Source of the DNA: Flavihumibacter stibioxidans
GTDB lineage: Bacteria; Bacteroidota; Bacteroidia; Chitinophagales; Chitinophagaceae
NCBI RefSeq assembly: GCF_014332695.1
Contig: NZ_MBUA01000012.1
Location: 181,858 to 245,857, forward strand
Direction: 5' to 3'
Length of the DNA: 64,000 bases
The notes beneath the pieces were generated by a model. It did not search any database. It was not told the origin of the DNA and saw only the letters and a list, made by a program, of their open reading frames with translations. Shown here one piece after another: positions 10,601 to 19,900 of the stretch (the first letter of the stretch is position 1; each line of letters begins with the position of its first letter). Both the position numbers and the translations under genes were made by a program.

Positions 10601-10995
10601 CCGGCATTGCACACATATATATCAAGCCAGCCGTCGTTATTGATATCCACCATCACGACCCCGGTGCTCCATTTGTCTTTTTCGGTTATACCTGCCTGTT
10701 CGGAAATGTCTTCAAACTTCCAGTTCCCTTTGTTGAGGTACAGTTTATTGGCGCCCATATTGGCGGTAAAAAAAACATCAGCAAGTCCGTCGTTATTGAT
10801 ATCCCCAATGGCAACACCCCCGCCGTTATAAAAATTCCTGTAGCTGAATATGTTGAAATCGGTCGTATTGCTGACTTTATTGACAAAGCTGATACCGGAG
10901 TTGGTAACGGGTTCGAACATCCGGGGCACATCGGGTTTCTGCTGGCAGGACCCGAACAAAACCGCAATAATAAAAAAGGTACAAACACAACGCAT
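7681..10995 (-). CDS. Giant VCBS/FG-GAP lipoprotein with ASPIC/UnbV domain (first copy)
   Basis: 1104 residues, paralogous along its whole length to the next gene. The signal peptide ends in LFGSC with lipid-acceptor Cys17. Calcium-loop repeats such as DINNDGLADV, DINNDGWLDI, DLDNDGDLDL and DVDGDGDEDL flank a central ASPIC/UnbV domain near residues 530-600 (ending TWPDRTRTLV). It lies 74 bp after susD, separated by a hairpin at 11017-11048 that may reduce read-through. By position these two proteins replace the SusE/SusF glycan-binding lipoproteins, so a role in substrate capture with SusCD is a reasonable inference without direct support. Confidence 0.9.
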   Translation of the reverse strand: MRCVCTFFIIAVLFGSCQQKPDVPRMFEPVTNSGISFVNKVSNTTDFNIFSYRNFYNGGGVAIGDINNDGLADVFFTANMGANKLYLNKGNWKFEDISEQAGITEKDKWSTGVVMVDINNDGWLDIYVCNAGYQKGMRQENALFINQKNGRFRDAAKEYGLANDGYTTQAAFFDYDLDGDLDCYILNNSFIPVNTLNYSNKRNLRAKDWPVADFLKGGGSYLLRNDNGRFTDVSEEAGIYGSLISFGLGITVGDVNGDHYPDIYVSNDFFERDYLYINNRKGGFTEELENWMQHISHSSMGADMADINNDGYPDIFVTEMLPDDEVRLKTTTSFEHMDVQRLKERSGFYHQFMQNTLQVNNQNGKFIETAFYSGVAASDWSWGGLIFDADNDGRSDLYVSNGIYNDVTDQDFIDFFANDIIQNMVLTGQKEDIEGIINKMPSRPIPNKMYQNKGDLQFGEVAEQWGLSLPSFSNGSAYGDLDNDGDLDLVVNNMNEEAFVFRNNAESLAKNNYIAIRLQGDSLNPFAIGSTARAYQGNKIMTRELFPSRGFQSSVDYKITIGVGTAQVDSLEITWPDRTRTLVKNPAINQLLTIEKNTAGQLLPLPHPLSKTLLTVARNKDFHSHLEDDYVDFYNERNIPFMLSREGPKATVADVNADGREDVYIGGASGQTGKLYIQGKNGFRAVTISGSENFIETEETAVRFFDADGDRDMDLYIGAGGNNRAPNSKELQHRLYINNGSGGFTLKENAFPSNSMNISVAIPHDVDGDGDEDLFVGSRSIPYQYGITPNSYLFINDGRGTFSDQASSWNPSLKTAGMITGAAWADINKDGRKDLVLAGDWMAPTVYAVKNGRMELLKTGMEELSGWWQSLSVSDLDNDGDDDLVLGNIGRNFYLRPDSSHPVRLWISDFDLNGVKDKVFTRTIDGRDMPVFLKRELTDQIPSLKKQNLRHEQYATKSIQDLFEAELIQKAELKNFNFSQTIIAINDGKGRFSVKPLPYQVQLSSVNAISTRDINGDGFADLVMGGNSHALLPQFCRLDGSYGEVLLNDGKGGFKWIYPHASGLQEDGVIKDIVPIRVGSTPSLLLLKNNASPVLVKYGPGLDK

Positions 10996-11016
10996 ACGGC
11001 ATTCAATCTACAAACA

Positions 11017-11048
11017 AAACGAGGTCATTCTTTCAAATGACCTCGTTT
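11017..11048 (-). terminator. Hairpin between susD and the first VCBS gene
   Basis: A perfect 13-bp inverted repeat (AAACGAGGTCATT and its complement) with a 6-nt loop. On the minus strand it is followed by TTGTTTG after the stem's own Ts. It resembles a weak intrinsic terminator and may set the ratio of SusCD to VCBS expression. Confidence 0.6.
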
Positions 11049-11069
11049 ATTTTTATGGAACAAAAAATA

Positions 11070-12587
11070 TTAATAGCCCGGATTCTGAGTGAGGTTGGGG
11101 TTTACAGCCAACTGCTCGTTCGGAATCGCAAACAGGAGATATTTCGGATCATCTGTTGGCTTTTCCTGCCAGGGCTGAAGGAATTTTCCAAAACGGATCA
11201 GGTCATTACGACGCCATCCTTCCCAGTACAGTTCACGTCCCCTTTCATCCAGCAGGTTATCCACGTTCAGGGTACCGAATGCAGCAACACCACGCTTGGC
11301 CCTGATATCATTTACGATTGCGCGCGCTGCAGGTTCATTTCCGGAGCGAAGCAATGCTTCAGCTTTCATCAGCAATACATCTGCATAACGGAAGATCACG
11401 TATTCGTTGTTTGACTGGTCTCCGCTTACATAGTCAATCGGATACTTGATAACCCTGATACCGGTAACTTCCAGGTTGGTACCTGTTTCCGTAAGTTTTA
11501 CTTCACGGGTAAAAGAAAGTGGTGCGCCGGTACGGTCTTTCAGTGCATTGCCATTCTGGTCATACTGCTGTCCGACAAGGAAGCCAACTTTTACCCCACC
11601 AACGGATGTGATACCGGGATAGGATTGTTCACGACGCTTATCAGCGGCATCAAACTTATCATAGAAGTCGGAAAGTGTGGCAAAACCATTCCATCCACTG
11701 GGATTCTGGTTGTAGTGCAGTTGCGCAAACCAGCGGGAACGCACGTTACCACCCCTTACACCCGGTGTATTTTCCAGAGCATAAATGATCTCTTTGGAAA
11801 TTGTGCTGTTATTGGGTGCGAAGTTTTCGAAATAATTTTCCTGCAACTGGTATTTACCTGAGTTGATGATCTCATCTGCCAGGGAAATCACCTTCGCCAT
11901 ATCTGCATTGTCGAATGTCGGTGTCTGGCGGTTGGCATATGCGCCCTTATTGATCAGGATCTTCATCTTAAGCGCCCTGGCCGCGTCCTTGTTTCCTTTG
12001 ACGATAGGAGAAGAAGGCAGGTCAGGTATGGCCTTATCCAGCTCACTTACCAGGAAGTCTGCACATTCAGCTCCTTTTTTGGTTTCAGGCAGGAGGGTTA
12101 CATCATTGAAATTGTCACCTTCCCTGAATGGTACCTGGTCCCAGCCGTCGAGCGTACAATACATGGCGAGCGCGCGGAGAAAACGGGCTTCCGCTTTCTG
12201 CTGGGCAGAAGAGGAATTCAACTGAAGTACGTTGGTGGCAAAATACTGCGCCTGCAGCAGTTCGCGATAGGTATCCCGAAGGAAGGCATGGTCTGCATTC
12301 CACTTGTGGTTGTGCAGCACGCGCCACACCCCGTTATCATCCCAGTCTCCACCGCGGGTTGGACCGAGGGCCGCATCAGAAGTGTGTTCCTGGGCAGCCC
12401 AGAAACGACTCTGGTCCTGGAAGGGGGTATTGAGGGCGTTGTATGCACCCTGGAGAATTGACTGAGGGTCAATGGATTCTTCTTCTACAGCGCTAAGGCT
12501 GTCATCGAATTCTTCCTCCAGCTTGGAGCAGGAGAAGAGCATGGTGGAAGAAATCGTTGTTAATAGCAAAATATTTTTAAGTTTCAT
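11070..12587 (-). CDS. susD: SusD/RagB family outer-membrane lipoprotein
   Basis: 505 residues. The lipobox LFSC puts the lipidated Cys at 20, and the following SKLEEEFDD is acidic, as in the Bacteroidota signal for surface exposure. The N-terminal TPR-like SusD region (SILQGAYNALNTPF) and the C-terminal RagB region (NDIRAKRGV, ELYWEGWRRNDLIRFGKF) are clear. SusD proteins form a lid on the SusC barrel and bind glycans. The start is 16 bp after the susC stop, so the two are one transcription unit. The ligand cannot be read from sequence; the neighbouring GH97 and trehalase suggest an alpha-glucoside. Confidence 0.96.
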   Translation of the reverse strand: MKLKNILLLTTISSTMLFSCSKLEEEFDDSLSAVEEESIDPQSILQGAYNALNTPFQDQSRFWAAQEHTSDAALGPTRGGDWDDNGVWRVLHNHKWNADHAFLRDTYRELLQAQYFATNVLQLNSSSAQQKAEARFLRALAMYCTLDGWDQVPFREGDNFNDVTLLPETKKGAECADFLVSELDKAIPDLPSSPIVKGNKDAARALKMKILINKGAYANRQTPTFDNADMAKVISLADEIINSGKYQLQENYFENFAPNNSTISKEIIYALENTPGVRGGNVRSRWFAQLHYNQNPSGWNGFATLSDFYDKFDAADKRREQSYPGITSVGGVKVGFLVGQQYDQNGNALKDRTGAPLSFTREVKLTETGTNLEVTGIRVIKYPIDYVSGDQSNNEYVIFRYADVLLMKAEALLRSGNEPAARAIVNDIRAKRGVAAFGTLNVDNLLDERGRELYWEGWRRNDLIRFGKFLQPWQEKPTDDPKYLLFAIPNEQLAVNPNLTQNPGY

Positions 12588-12603
12588 ATTGCAGCTTTTT
12601 CCA

Positions 12604-15576
12604 TTATAAAGTAAAGTTCAATCCGAGCATGAAGGTTCTGGCTGATGGATAAGGAGTGTACTCAATTCCAAAAGAAGGCACACCATCAATAGACTTATCC
12701 GTGTTCACTTCAGGATCAAAACCAGAATAATTGGTGAAAATCAGCAGGTTCTGTCCAGTGAAGGAAATATTCACATTCCTGAAAGTGTTTCCAATTTTAC
12801 CCAGGTTATAGTTCAGGGTAAGATTGGCCAGCTTCATATAATCGCCTTTCTCGAGGTAACGGGTTGAGGCAGCCACCGGATTGGAACGGCTTTCCTGGAT
12901 ATCACCGCCTATGAGGTTCTTCGCAATATTCCTGGTACCGAGGTTACCGATCGGAAGTACGCTGGTGGCAGTGTTGTTATAAATCATGTGACCGAATGCA
13001 CCGTTGAAATTGATGAAGAAAGACCATTTTTTGTAATTCAGGTCTGTACTGATACCCAGAACGATATTGGGGTTGGGACTACCAGCATAAATTGGTGTTT
13101 CATCATTTCCGATGATGCTCTGACCAGTGGTCTTATCCAATCCGAGAAACTCTTTCAGATAGAATTCGTTCAGAGGCCTGTTGTTGGCCAGGCGCTGGCT
13201 GGTTGTACCAGATACACCCTGTCCGCTGATGGAACCTGTTTCAATGATCTGGGCACCAAAATTAGTGAGTTCATTCTGCTGGAAAGTAGCCACCACGCCA
13301 AGGTTCCAGTTCAGGTCCTTTTTACGAAGGATGGCACCATTCAGGGCAATTTCCACACCCTTATTGATGATATTACCCGGCAGGTTGATCCAGTATTTTC
13401 CGGTTGGACCAGGCTGGGCAATGGATTGTTCGAACAGGAAATCTTCTGTGTCCTTGTGGAAATAATCTACAGAACCATACACACGATCATCAAATAAGCC
13501 GAAATCAAGACCTACGTTGGCAGTGGTTGACTTTTCCCACTTCAGGTCGCTGCGCGCAAAATTGGTACGGGCAGTTGAACCGGTGCCGGTAAAGCGATAA
13601 CGGGTAAGGGAAGCACCAGCGGGGAATTCCTGGTTACCGGTAATACCCCAGCCTGCACGAAGTTTCAGGTTACTGATCAGGCTACTGCCTTTCAGGAAGT
13701 TTTCATTACTGATATTCCAGGCTGCAGCAAAAGAAGGGAAATAACCATATTTATTGTTTTCACCGAATTTACTGGAACCGTCTGCACGGAAGGTGGCAGT
13801 CAGCAGGTACTTGTCGTACATATTAACTGTGGCACGGCCAAAATAAGACTGCAGTTCAGTTACCGGATCGCTGAAGGAAAATATATTCCGGCTGCTGTTG
13901 GTAGAATACTGCAGGTAATCATAGTAGTTCAGGCCAAATTCATCAAAATCCTGTGCAGACAGGAAGGTACCCCTGTTCTGGAATTTCATGAACTCGTAAC
14001 CAGCGAGGGCGCTGATGTTTAAATTATCATTGATGCGCTTGTTATAGCTCAGGGTATTTGTCCACTGGGTGGTCAGCAACTGGTTGTTTCCAACAGCGGC
14101 CACACCTCTTCCAGTGATATCGTTGATATTGATCCAGTCCTTGATTTCCTGCCTGCGGTTACCGCTGGCATAACGCACGCTGTACAACATGCGGAACTCG
14201 AGGTCATTGGTAAACTTGTAAGAAGGAGAGATACTTCCCAGTACGTTGGTAAGATTTGAAAAGTCATTATAGGCATCCAGCATCGCTAACGGGTTAACCG
14301 TGGTGGAACCTGCTTCCACAAATGGGGTTCCATCTGCATTTCTCATGGCACGGGTAGGATTCCACAGCAGGGCCTGTCCAACCAGGTTGCCCTGGAAACC
14401 AGCGTCATTGGTAACGGGTGCCAATTGCTCCACGTTGTGGGAGGTCAGGAGGTTGAAATCCAGTCCCAGTCTCTTATTCTCCAGAAACTTGTAACCTGCA
14501 CTGATATTACCTGAATACTTTTTGAAATTAGTTTTCTGAATGATACCATCCTGGTCGAGTAAACCAGCTGATACCCGGTAACGACCACGGTCGTTACCTC
14601 CGGAAATTGACATATTGTAATTCTGGATAAAACCGGTTTGGGTGATGGCATCCATGGCATCAACGTCATCGCCGAAATCACCACCGGGAAGGCCATACTG
14701 GGTAAGGGCAGATTTGTATTCCTGCGCATTCAATACTTCCAGTTTTTTGAGGATATTACTAACCCCTACTGAATTATTGAAGGTAATCTGGGGATCCCCA
14801 CTCTGGCCACGTTTGGTGGTAATAATAACCACACCATTGGAACCGCGGGAACCATAAATGGCGGTAGCTGACGCGTCTTTCAGCACATCCATAGAGGCAA
14901 TGTCATTGGGGTTGATGAAGTTCAGCGGGTTGGCGCCGGGAGAAGTTCCCAATCCGATACCACTGGCACCGGCACGGGCATTGTTGTTATCAAGAGGAAC
15001 ACCATCTACCACATACAGTGGCTGGTTTCCGGCACGTACCGAAGCATTTCCGCGGATACGAACGGTAGTGGCACCACCGGGCTGGCCGCTGTTGTTCAGC
15101 ATCTGAACGCCGGCCACCTTACCCTGGATCAGTTGATCCGGTGCAGTCATCACACCTTTGTTGAAATCCTTTTCCTTCACTGTGGCAACAGATCCGGTAA
15201 CATCTTTTTTCCTTACAGTACCATAACCCACTACCACCACTTCGTTCAGGGCGGCATTGGTTGCAGCGAGGGCTACTTCAACTTCACTCTTGTTGGAAAT
15301 ATCAATTTCCTGGGTGGCATAGCCGACAGATGTGACCACAATCCTGGTGGCACTTGCCGGAACCCCAGGTAAACGGAATGTTCCATCCGCACCTGTAGAA
15401 ACGCCCCTGGTGGAACCTTTCACAGTAACAGTGGCACCCACCATTGGTGTTCCATCTTTTGAGTCGGTAATTTTTCCGGAGATCACCCGGTCCTGAGCCT
15501 GGATGGCTGAGCCGAGAAATAGAGTGAGTAACAGGACGTACAATCCCCTTACCCAACGTGGCAAAGCAACAGTCAT
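12604..15576 (-). CDS. susC: SusC/RagA TonB-dependent outer-membrane transporter
   Basis: 990 residues. A signal peptide (to about residue 27) is followed by a carboxypeptidase-regulatory-like domain (ISGKITDSKDGTPMVGA), then the SusC region VVVGYGTVRKKDVTG containing the TonB-box/plug boundary, a plug domain (GVQMLNNSGQPGGA, IRGNASVRAGNQPLYVVDGV) and a 22-strand barrel ending in FMLGLNFTL with a terminal hydrophobic strand. It imports oligosaccharides with SusD. It heads the operon susC-susD-VCBS-VCBS and is divergent from a LacI regulator. The 5' leader contains a terminator-like hairpin and an upstream operator-like palindrome. Confidence 0.96.
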   Translation of the reverse strand: MTVALPRWVRGLYVLLLTLFLGSAIQAQDRVISGKITDSKDGTPMVGATVTVKGSTRGVSTGADGTFRLPGVPASATRIVVTSVGYATQEIDISNKSEVEVALAATNAALNEVVVVGYGTVRKKDVTGSVATVKEKDFNKGVMTAPDQLIQGKVAGVQMLNNSGQPGGATTVRIRGNASVRAGNQPLYVVDGVPLDNNNARAGASGIGLGTSPGANPLNFINPNDIASMDVLKDASATAIYGSRGSNGVVIITTKRGQSGDPQITFNNSVGVSNILKKLEVLNAQEYKSALTQYGLPGGDFGDDVDAMDAITQTGFIQNYNMSISGGNDRGRYRVSAGLLDQDGIIQKTNFKKYSGNISAGYKFLENKRLGLDFNLLTSHNVEQLAPVTNDAGFQGNLVGQALLWNPTRAMRNADGTPFVEAGSTTVNPLAMLDAYNDFSNLTNVLGSISPSYKFTNDLEFRMLYSVRYASGNRRQEIKDWININDITGRGVAAVGNNQLLTTQWTNTLSYNKRINDNLNISALAGYEFMKFQNRGTFLSAQDFDEFGLNYYDYLQYSTNSSRNIFSFSDPVTELQSYFGRATVNMYDKYLLTATFRADGSSKFGENNKYGYFPSFAAAWNISNENFLKGSSLISNLKLRAGWGITGNQEFPAGASLTRYRFTGTGSTARTNFARSDLKWEKSTTANVGLDFGLFDDRVYGSVDYFHKDTEDFLFEQSIAQPGPTGKYWINLPGNIINKGVEIALNGAILRKKDLNWNLGVVATFQQNELTNFGAQIIETGSISGQGVSGTTSQRLANNRPLNEFYLKEFLGLDKTTGQSIIGNDETPIYAGSPNPNIVLGISTDLNYKKWSFFINFNGAFGHMIYNNTATSVLPIGNLGTRNIAKNLIGGDIQESRSNPVAASTRYLEKGDYMKLANLTLNYNLGKIGNTFRNVNISFTGQNLLIFTNYSGFDPEVNTDKSIDGVPSFGIEYTPYPSARTFMLGLNFTL

Positions 15577-15671
15577 AGTTTTTAAGTTTTGGTTTTTGGT
15601 TTTCGTGACGGTTTATAAAAACGAGTTAATATTTCATATTCTATCCACCCCTTACAATACATCAAAAAATT

Positions 15672-15697
15672 GCAACTGCCTTTTGAAAGGCAGTTGC
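15672..15697 (-). terminator. Terminator-like hairpin in the susC leader
   Basis: A perfect 12-bp inverted repeat (GCAACTGCCTTT with its complement) around 2 nt. On the minus strand it is followed by AATTTTTTG, so it looks like an intrinsic terminator about 95 nt upstream of the susC start. No minus-strand gene ends here, which suggests attenuation or a short leader RNA. Confidence 0.6.
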
Positions 15698-15801
15698 TGG
15701 TCCTTAAACGCTGCTCTCAACAGGCTGGTACAAATGCCAACCTGCCTGAAACGAAAGTCAAATTCCAGCTTTTTAGCTTTTGTTTTTTACCTTTTGTCCG
15801 G

Positions 15802-15823
15802 CAAACGGTTGCGCAACCGTTTG
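15802..15823. promoter_or_regulatory. LacI-family operator (22-bp perfect palindrome)
   Basis: The core AAACGGTTGCGCAACCGTTT plus one matching base each side is perfectly self-complementary, with the central CpG typical of LacI-family sites. It lies 61 bp before the GTG start of the divergent LacI regulator and 226 bp before susC. It is probably the site of autoregulation and control of the susCD operon. Confidence 0.8.
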
Positions 15824-15883
15824 TTGTGTAAAAAATACATATTAGACTCAATTTACATTTTTTTACCAATTAAGAAATTTTTT

Positions 15884-16885
15884 GTGGCAAGAACTACGAT
15901 AAAGGATATAGCTAAAAGATTAAACATCAACCCTTCCACAGTGTCCCGTGCCCTGCGTGACCACCCTGATGTAAGCGTACAGTTAAAGGAAACGATCCGC
16001 CAGCTGGCCGATAAAATGGGGTATAAACCCAATCATATGGCAATCAACCTCCGCCGGGGCAGCAGCCATACGATCGGCTTGATCATTCCCGAAATCGCAC
16101 CTTTCTTTTTTCCATCGGTAATCCGGGCTGTGGAGGAAGCCACCCATGAAAAAGGTTATAACCTGCTGATTTTGCATTCAAACGACAGCATTGACAGGGA
16201 AATAGAAAATGCTGAGATCTGCGCCAATATGGGGGTGGATGGCATCCTGGTATCCCTTTCCCGCCAAAGCCACGATATTGAACATTTCCAGGAACTGATG
16301 GCAGCAGGCATTCCTATTGTATTTTTTGATAAAATAATTCCGGGCACCCATGCCCATAAGGTGGTGATGCCGGGATTTCAGGCTGCCTCCCTGGCTATTG
16401 AAAAATTATTGTCTGATCATCCCGGCAGCAAAAAGGTAACCGGATTTTTTGCCGATTCCAGGATGTCCATTACCGAGGACAGGCTGCAGGGTTTCCGGAA
16501 GACGATGGAATCCCATGGACGCCACATAGATGATTCCGATATTGTATATACCGATACACCGGAATCAGCAAAGCAGAAACTGATCGAATGCTGGAACAGT
16601 GAAAACCGCCCCGATGCCATTTTTGCCATGAGTGATGAAATCCTTTCCGGCATCATCCAGGCGGTTTATGAACTCGGCATCCGTATTCCGGAGGACCTTC
16701 ACCTGGTGGCGATCAGTGACGGGCAACTCCCTCTCTATGTGCCTTTTCCCATCGCTTTTGTCAGGACCTCCGGCTATGAATTGGGACTCGCGGCCGCCGG
16801 ACTTTTGTTCCAGCTTATTATGAAGATGCCGATTGTACCCGATACACATTTCCTGGAAGTAGAGTTGGTTAGCAATGGGCGTTAA
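15884..16885 (+). CDS. LacI-family transcriptional regulator
   Basis: 333 residues if started at the GTG at 15884, which places the HTH (TTIKDIAKRLNINPSTVSRALRDH) at the N-terminus as usual. The frame is open much further upstream, but that region carries the operator and leader and does not look coding. After the HTH comes the periplasmic-binding-protein-like sensor domain (IGLIIPEIAPFFFPSVI, GVDGILVSLS, ISDGQLPLYVPFPIAFV). Regulators of this kind in Bacteroidota control saccharide loci. It is divergent from susC, with the palindrome between them. The effector is unknown; a maltose- or trehalose-type sugar fits the neighbours. Confidence 0.93.
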   Translation: MARTTIKDIAKRLNINPSTVSRALRDHPDVSVQLKETIRQLADKMGYKPNHMAINLRRGSSHTIGLIIPEIAPFFFPSVIRAVEEATHEKGYNLLILHSNDSIDREIENAEICANMGVDGILVSLSRQSHDIEHFQELMAAGIPIVFFDKIIPGTHAHKVVMPGFQAASLAIEKLLSDHPGSKKVTGFFADSRMSITEDRLQGFRKTMESHGRHIDDSDIVYTDTPESAKQKLIECWNSENRPDAIFAMSDEILSGIIQAVYELGIRIPEDLHLVAISDGQLPLYVPFPIAFVRTSGYELGLAAAGLLFQLIMKMPIVPDTHFLEVELVSNGR

Positions 16886-16991
16886 GTGCCGAAAGCTTGA
16901 ACCAGCCATCCTTTGCCCATATTTTTCATCACATTTCACAGGTCCTTTCACAAGTCCACCCTTAACTTTAAAGTACCTAAACAGTTGATAT

Positions 16992-19900
16992 ATGAAATTG
17001 CTCTTTACCACCCTGCTGCTGGCCGGTTCCATCAGCCAGGCACTGGCCCAGGATAACCCGCTTTGGATGCGGTATCCGGCCATCAGTCCCGATGGAAAAA
17101 CCATCGCATTTGGTTACAAGGGAGATATCTACCGGGTAGACGCCGGCGGAGGCATAGCTGTACCGCTCACCATCCACGAAGCACATGATATGATGCCCGT
17201 TTGGAGCCGCGACGGAAAAACCATTGCCTTCGCATCCGACCGGCATGGCAACTTTGATGTTTTCAGCATGCCCGCCACCGGAGGCACCCCCACCAGGCTG
17301 ACCCATCACAGCGCACCGGATTTCCCTTATGACTTCTCACCGGATAACCAGCAGGTAATCTTCGGCAGCGCCCGGAACATACCTGAAAAAAATATCAGGT
17401 TTTACAGCCCCCGCCTCTTTATGAACCTGTATTCCGTTTCGGTTGAGGGTGGCCGTAATATACTGATCAGCTCGGCCGGTATGGAGAATGCCCATTATAA
17501 CAGCAAGGGTACCCAGATCGTCTTCCAGGATCGCAAGGGCTATGAAGACGCCTGGCGAAAGCACCATAACTCTTCCGTAACCCGCGATATCTGGGTAATG
17601 GAAACCGCTTCGAACAGCTTCCGCAAGATCAGTGGTTATGAAGGCGAGGATCGCGAACCGGTGTTCAGCCACGATGACGAATTCGTTTACTACCTGAGTG
17701 AAAAAAACGGTGCCCAGAATATTTTCAAGGCTCCGGTACGCAACAGGATGGCTGAACAGCAACTGACCACACTTGCCCGCCACCCTGTTCGCCACCTCAG
17801 TATCAGCAGGGACAATACACTCTGTTTCACTTATGACGGCGAAGTATATACGCTAAAGGAAGGTGGCCAGCCACAGAAGTTGAACGTACAGATCTTCAAC
17901 GACGGCCGTGCCGGGGTTACCAAAAACGTTTCTATCAACGGCAATGTGACCCAGTTCGAGTTATCGCCCAATGGAAAGGAGATCGCTTTTGTAACACGCG
18001 GTGAAATCTTCGTGACCAGTGTGGAAGGCACGCAAACAAAACGTATTACCAACACCCCGCAGCAGGAACGGATGGTGCAGTGGAGCCCTGATGGCCGCAG
18101 CCTCCTGTATGCTGCTGAACGCAACGACAACTGGGATATTTACCGGGCGACCATCTCCCGAAAGGAAGAGCCCTATTTCTACGCTTCGACGGTGATCACC
18201 GAAGAGCCGCTGATCGCAACCAAAGAGGAAGAATACCAGCCTAAGTTTTCACCCGACGGCAAGGAGATCGCCTATGTGGCCGAAAGGAATGTGCTGAAGG
18301 TTTACAATACCAGTTCCAAACAGACCCGCACTGTGTTGCCTGCCGGACGGAATTATTCCTATGCCGATGGCGACTGGGATTTCAACTGGAGTCCCGATGG
18401 GAAATGGATCATTTCAGACGATGCGGATGGCAATATGTTCAGCGGCAACATGGCCATGATCAAAGCCGATGGCAGCAATGGAATCATGCACCCACTGAAA
18501 AGCGGCTTCGGTCAGGGAAACCTGAAATGGGCCATGGATGGAAAGGTGATTACCTGGACCAGCGCCAGGGAGGGACGTAAATCACTAGCATTGCAGGGCA
18601 GCCGCGAAGTTGATATCTACGCCGGCTTTCTCGACCAGGAACTCTTTGACAAATTCAAACTCAGTAAGGAGGAATATTCACTGCTGAAAGAAAAGGAAGA
18701 CAAGGAAAAGGCAGAAAAAGAGAAAGAAACAAAGATTTCGGTTAACGATGCCGGCAAAAATGGCAAAAAGACAAACACGCCTTCAGCAACAGCTTCTGCA
18801 ACACCGGAATGGAAGCCCCTGACGGAGGACCTGGAAAACAGGGTGGCCCGCCTGACCATCAATTCTTCCTCCATAGCCGACTTTGCAGTGAACAATGATG
18901 GCAGCAAAATCTATTACCTGGCATCATTTGAAAAAGGATATGACCTGTGGGTAACCGAACCCCGGACACGTGAAACAAAGATACTCGCCAAACTTGGTGG
19001 CACTCCCAGTGGCATCCGCCTCAGCAAGGATGGCAAAAGTATTTTCGTAACCAACCGCGGATCGCTGGTGAAGGTGGACGAAGCGGGTAAAGTGAGTCCC
19101 ATCGCCATCAATGGCGAGATGGTCCTGAATGCTGAAAAGGAACGCGAATACATTTACGACCATGCCTGGCGCCAGGTGCAGAAAAAATTCTATGACCCTA
19201 ATATTCATGGTATCGACTGGAAGGGACTGAAAGCTGATTATGCCCGCTTCCTTCCACACATCAGCAACAACTACGATTACCAGGAACTGCTGAGCGAATT
19301 GCTGGGAGAACTGAATGCTTCGCATACTGGTGGACGTTATAGTCCGCAGATGCAGAATCCCGATGCAACTGCCGCACTCGGTTTGCTGTATGATGAAGCC
19401 ATCACCGGAAACGGACTGAAGATTACCGAAGTAATTGCAGGTGGCCCGCTCGACAAGTCATCCAGCAAAATAAAAACCGGGGTGATCATTGAAAAGATCG
19501 ATGGCGAAGCCATCACGGAAAAAAATGACTGGTCTGTTTTCCTGAACCGTAAGGAAGGTAAAAACACTTTGCTGAGCCTGCTCGATCCCGTAACAGGCAA
19601 GCGTTGGGAGGAAACAGTTAAACCCATTTCATTCCAGGAAGAAAGCGGCCTGATGTACAAACGCTGGGTGAAGAAGATGGACGAAATGGTGAACAAACTG
19701 AGTGGTGGCAAAGTTGGCTATGTGCATGTACAGGGTATGAACGACGGCAGTTTCCGCAGCACTTACGATGCCGTAATGGGCAAAAACTACGACAAGGAAG
19801 CATTGATTGTAGATACCCGATTCAACGGTGGGGGATGGTTGCACGATGACCTCTACCAGTTTCTGAGCGGAAAGCGCTATCTCGATTTCGCGCCCCAGGG

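Noticed and set aside
9988-11040. 350-residue + strand ORF opposite the VCBS gene
   Set aside because: It is a shadow of the repeat-rich VCBS coding sequence, with repeated Ile/Val/Asp text produced by the Ca-loop codons.
12128-12433. 101-residue + strand ORF inside susD
   Set aside because: Arg/Gly/His-rich composition typical of an antisense frame; susD coding is unambiguous.
15503-15883. N-terminal extension of the LacI regulator
   Set aside because: The frame is open, but it covers the susC start, leader hairpin and operator; the HTH belongs at the N-terminus, giving GTG 15884.
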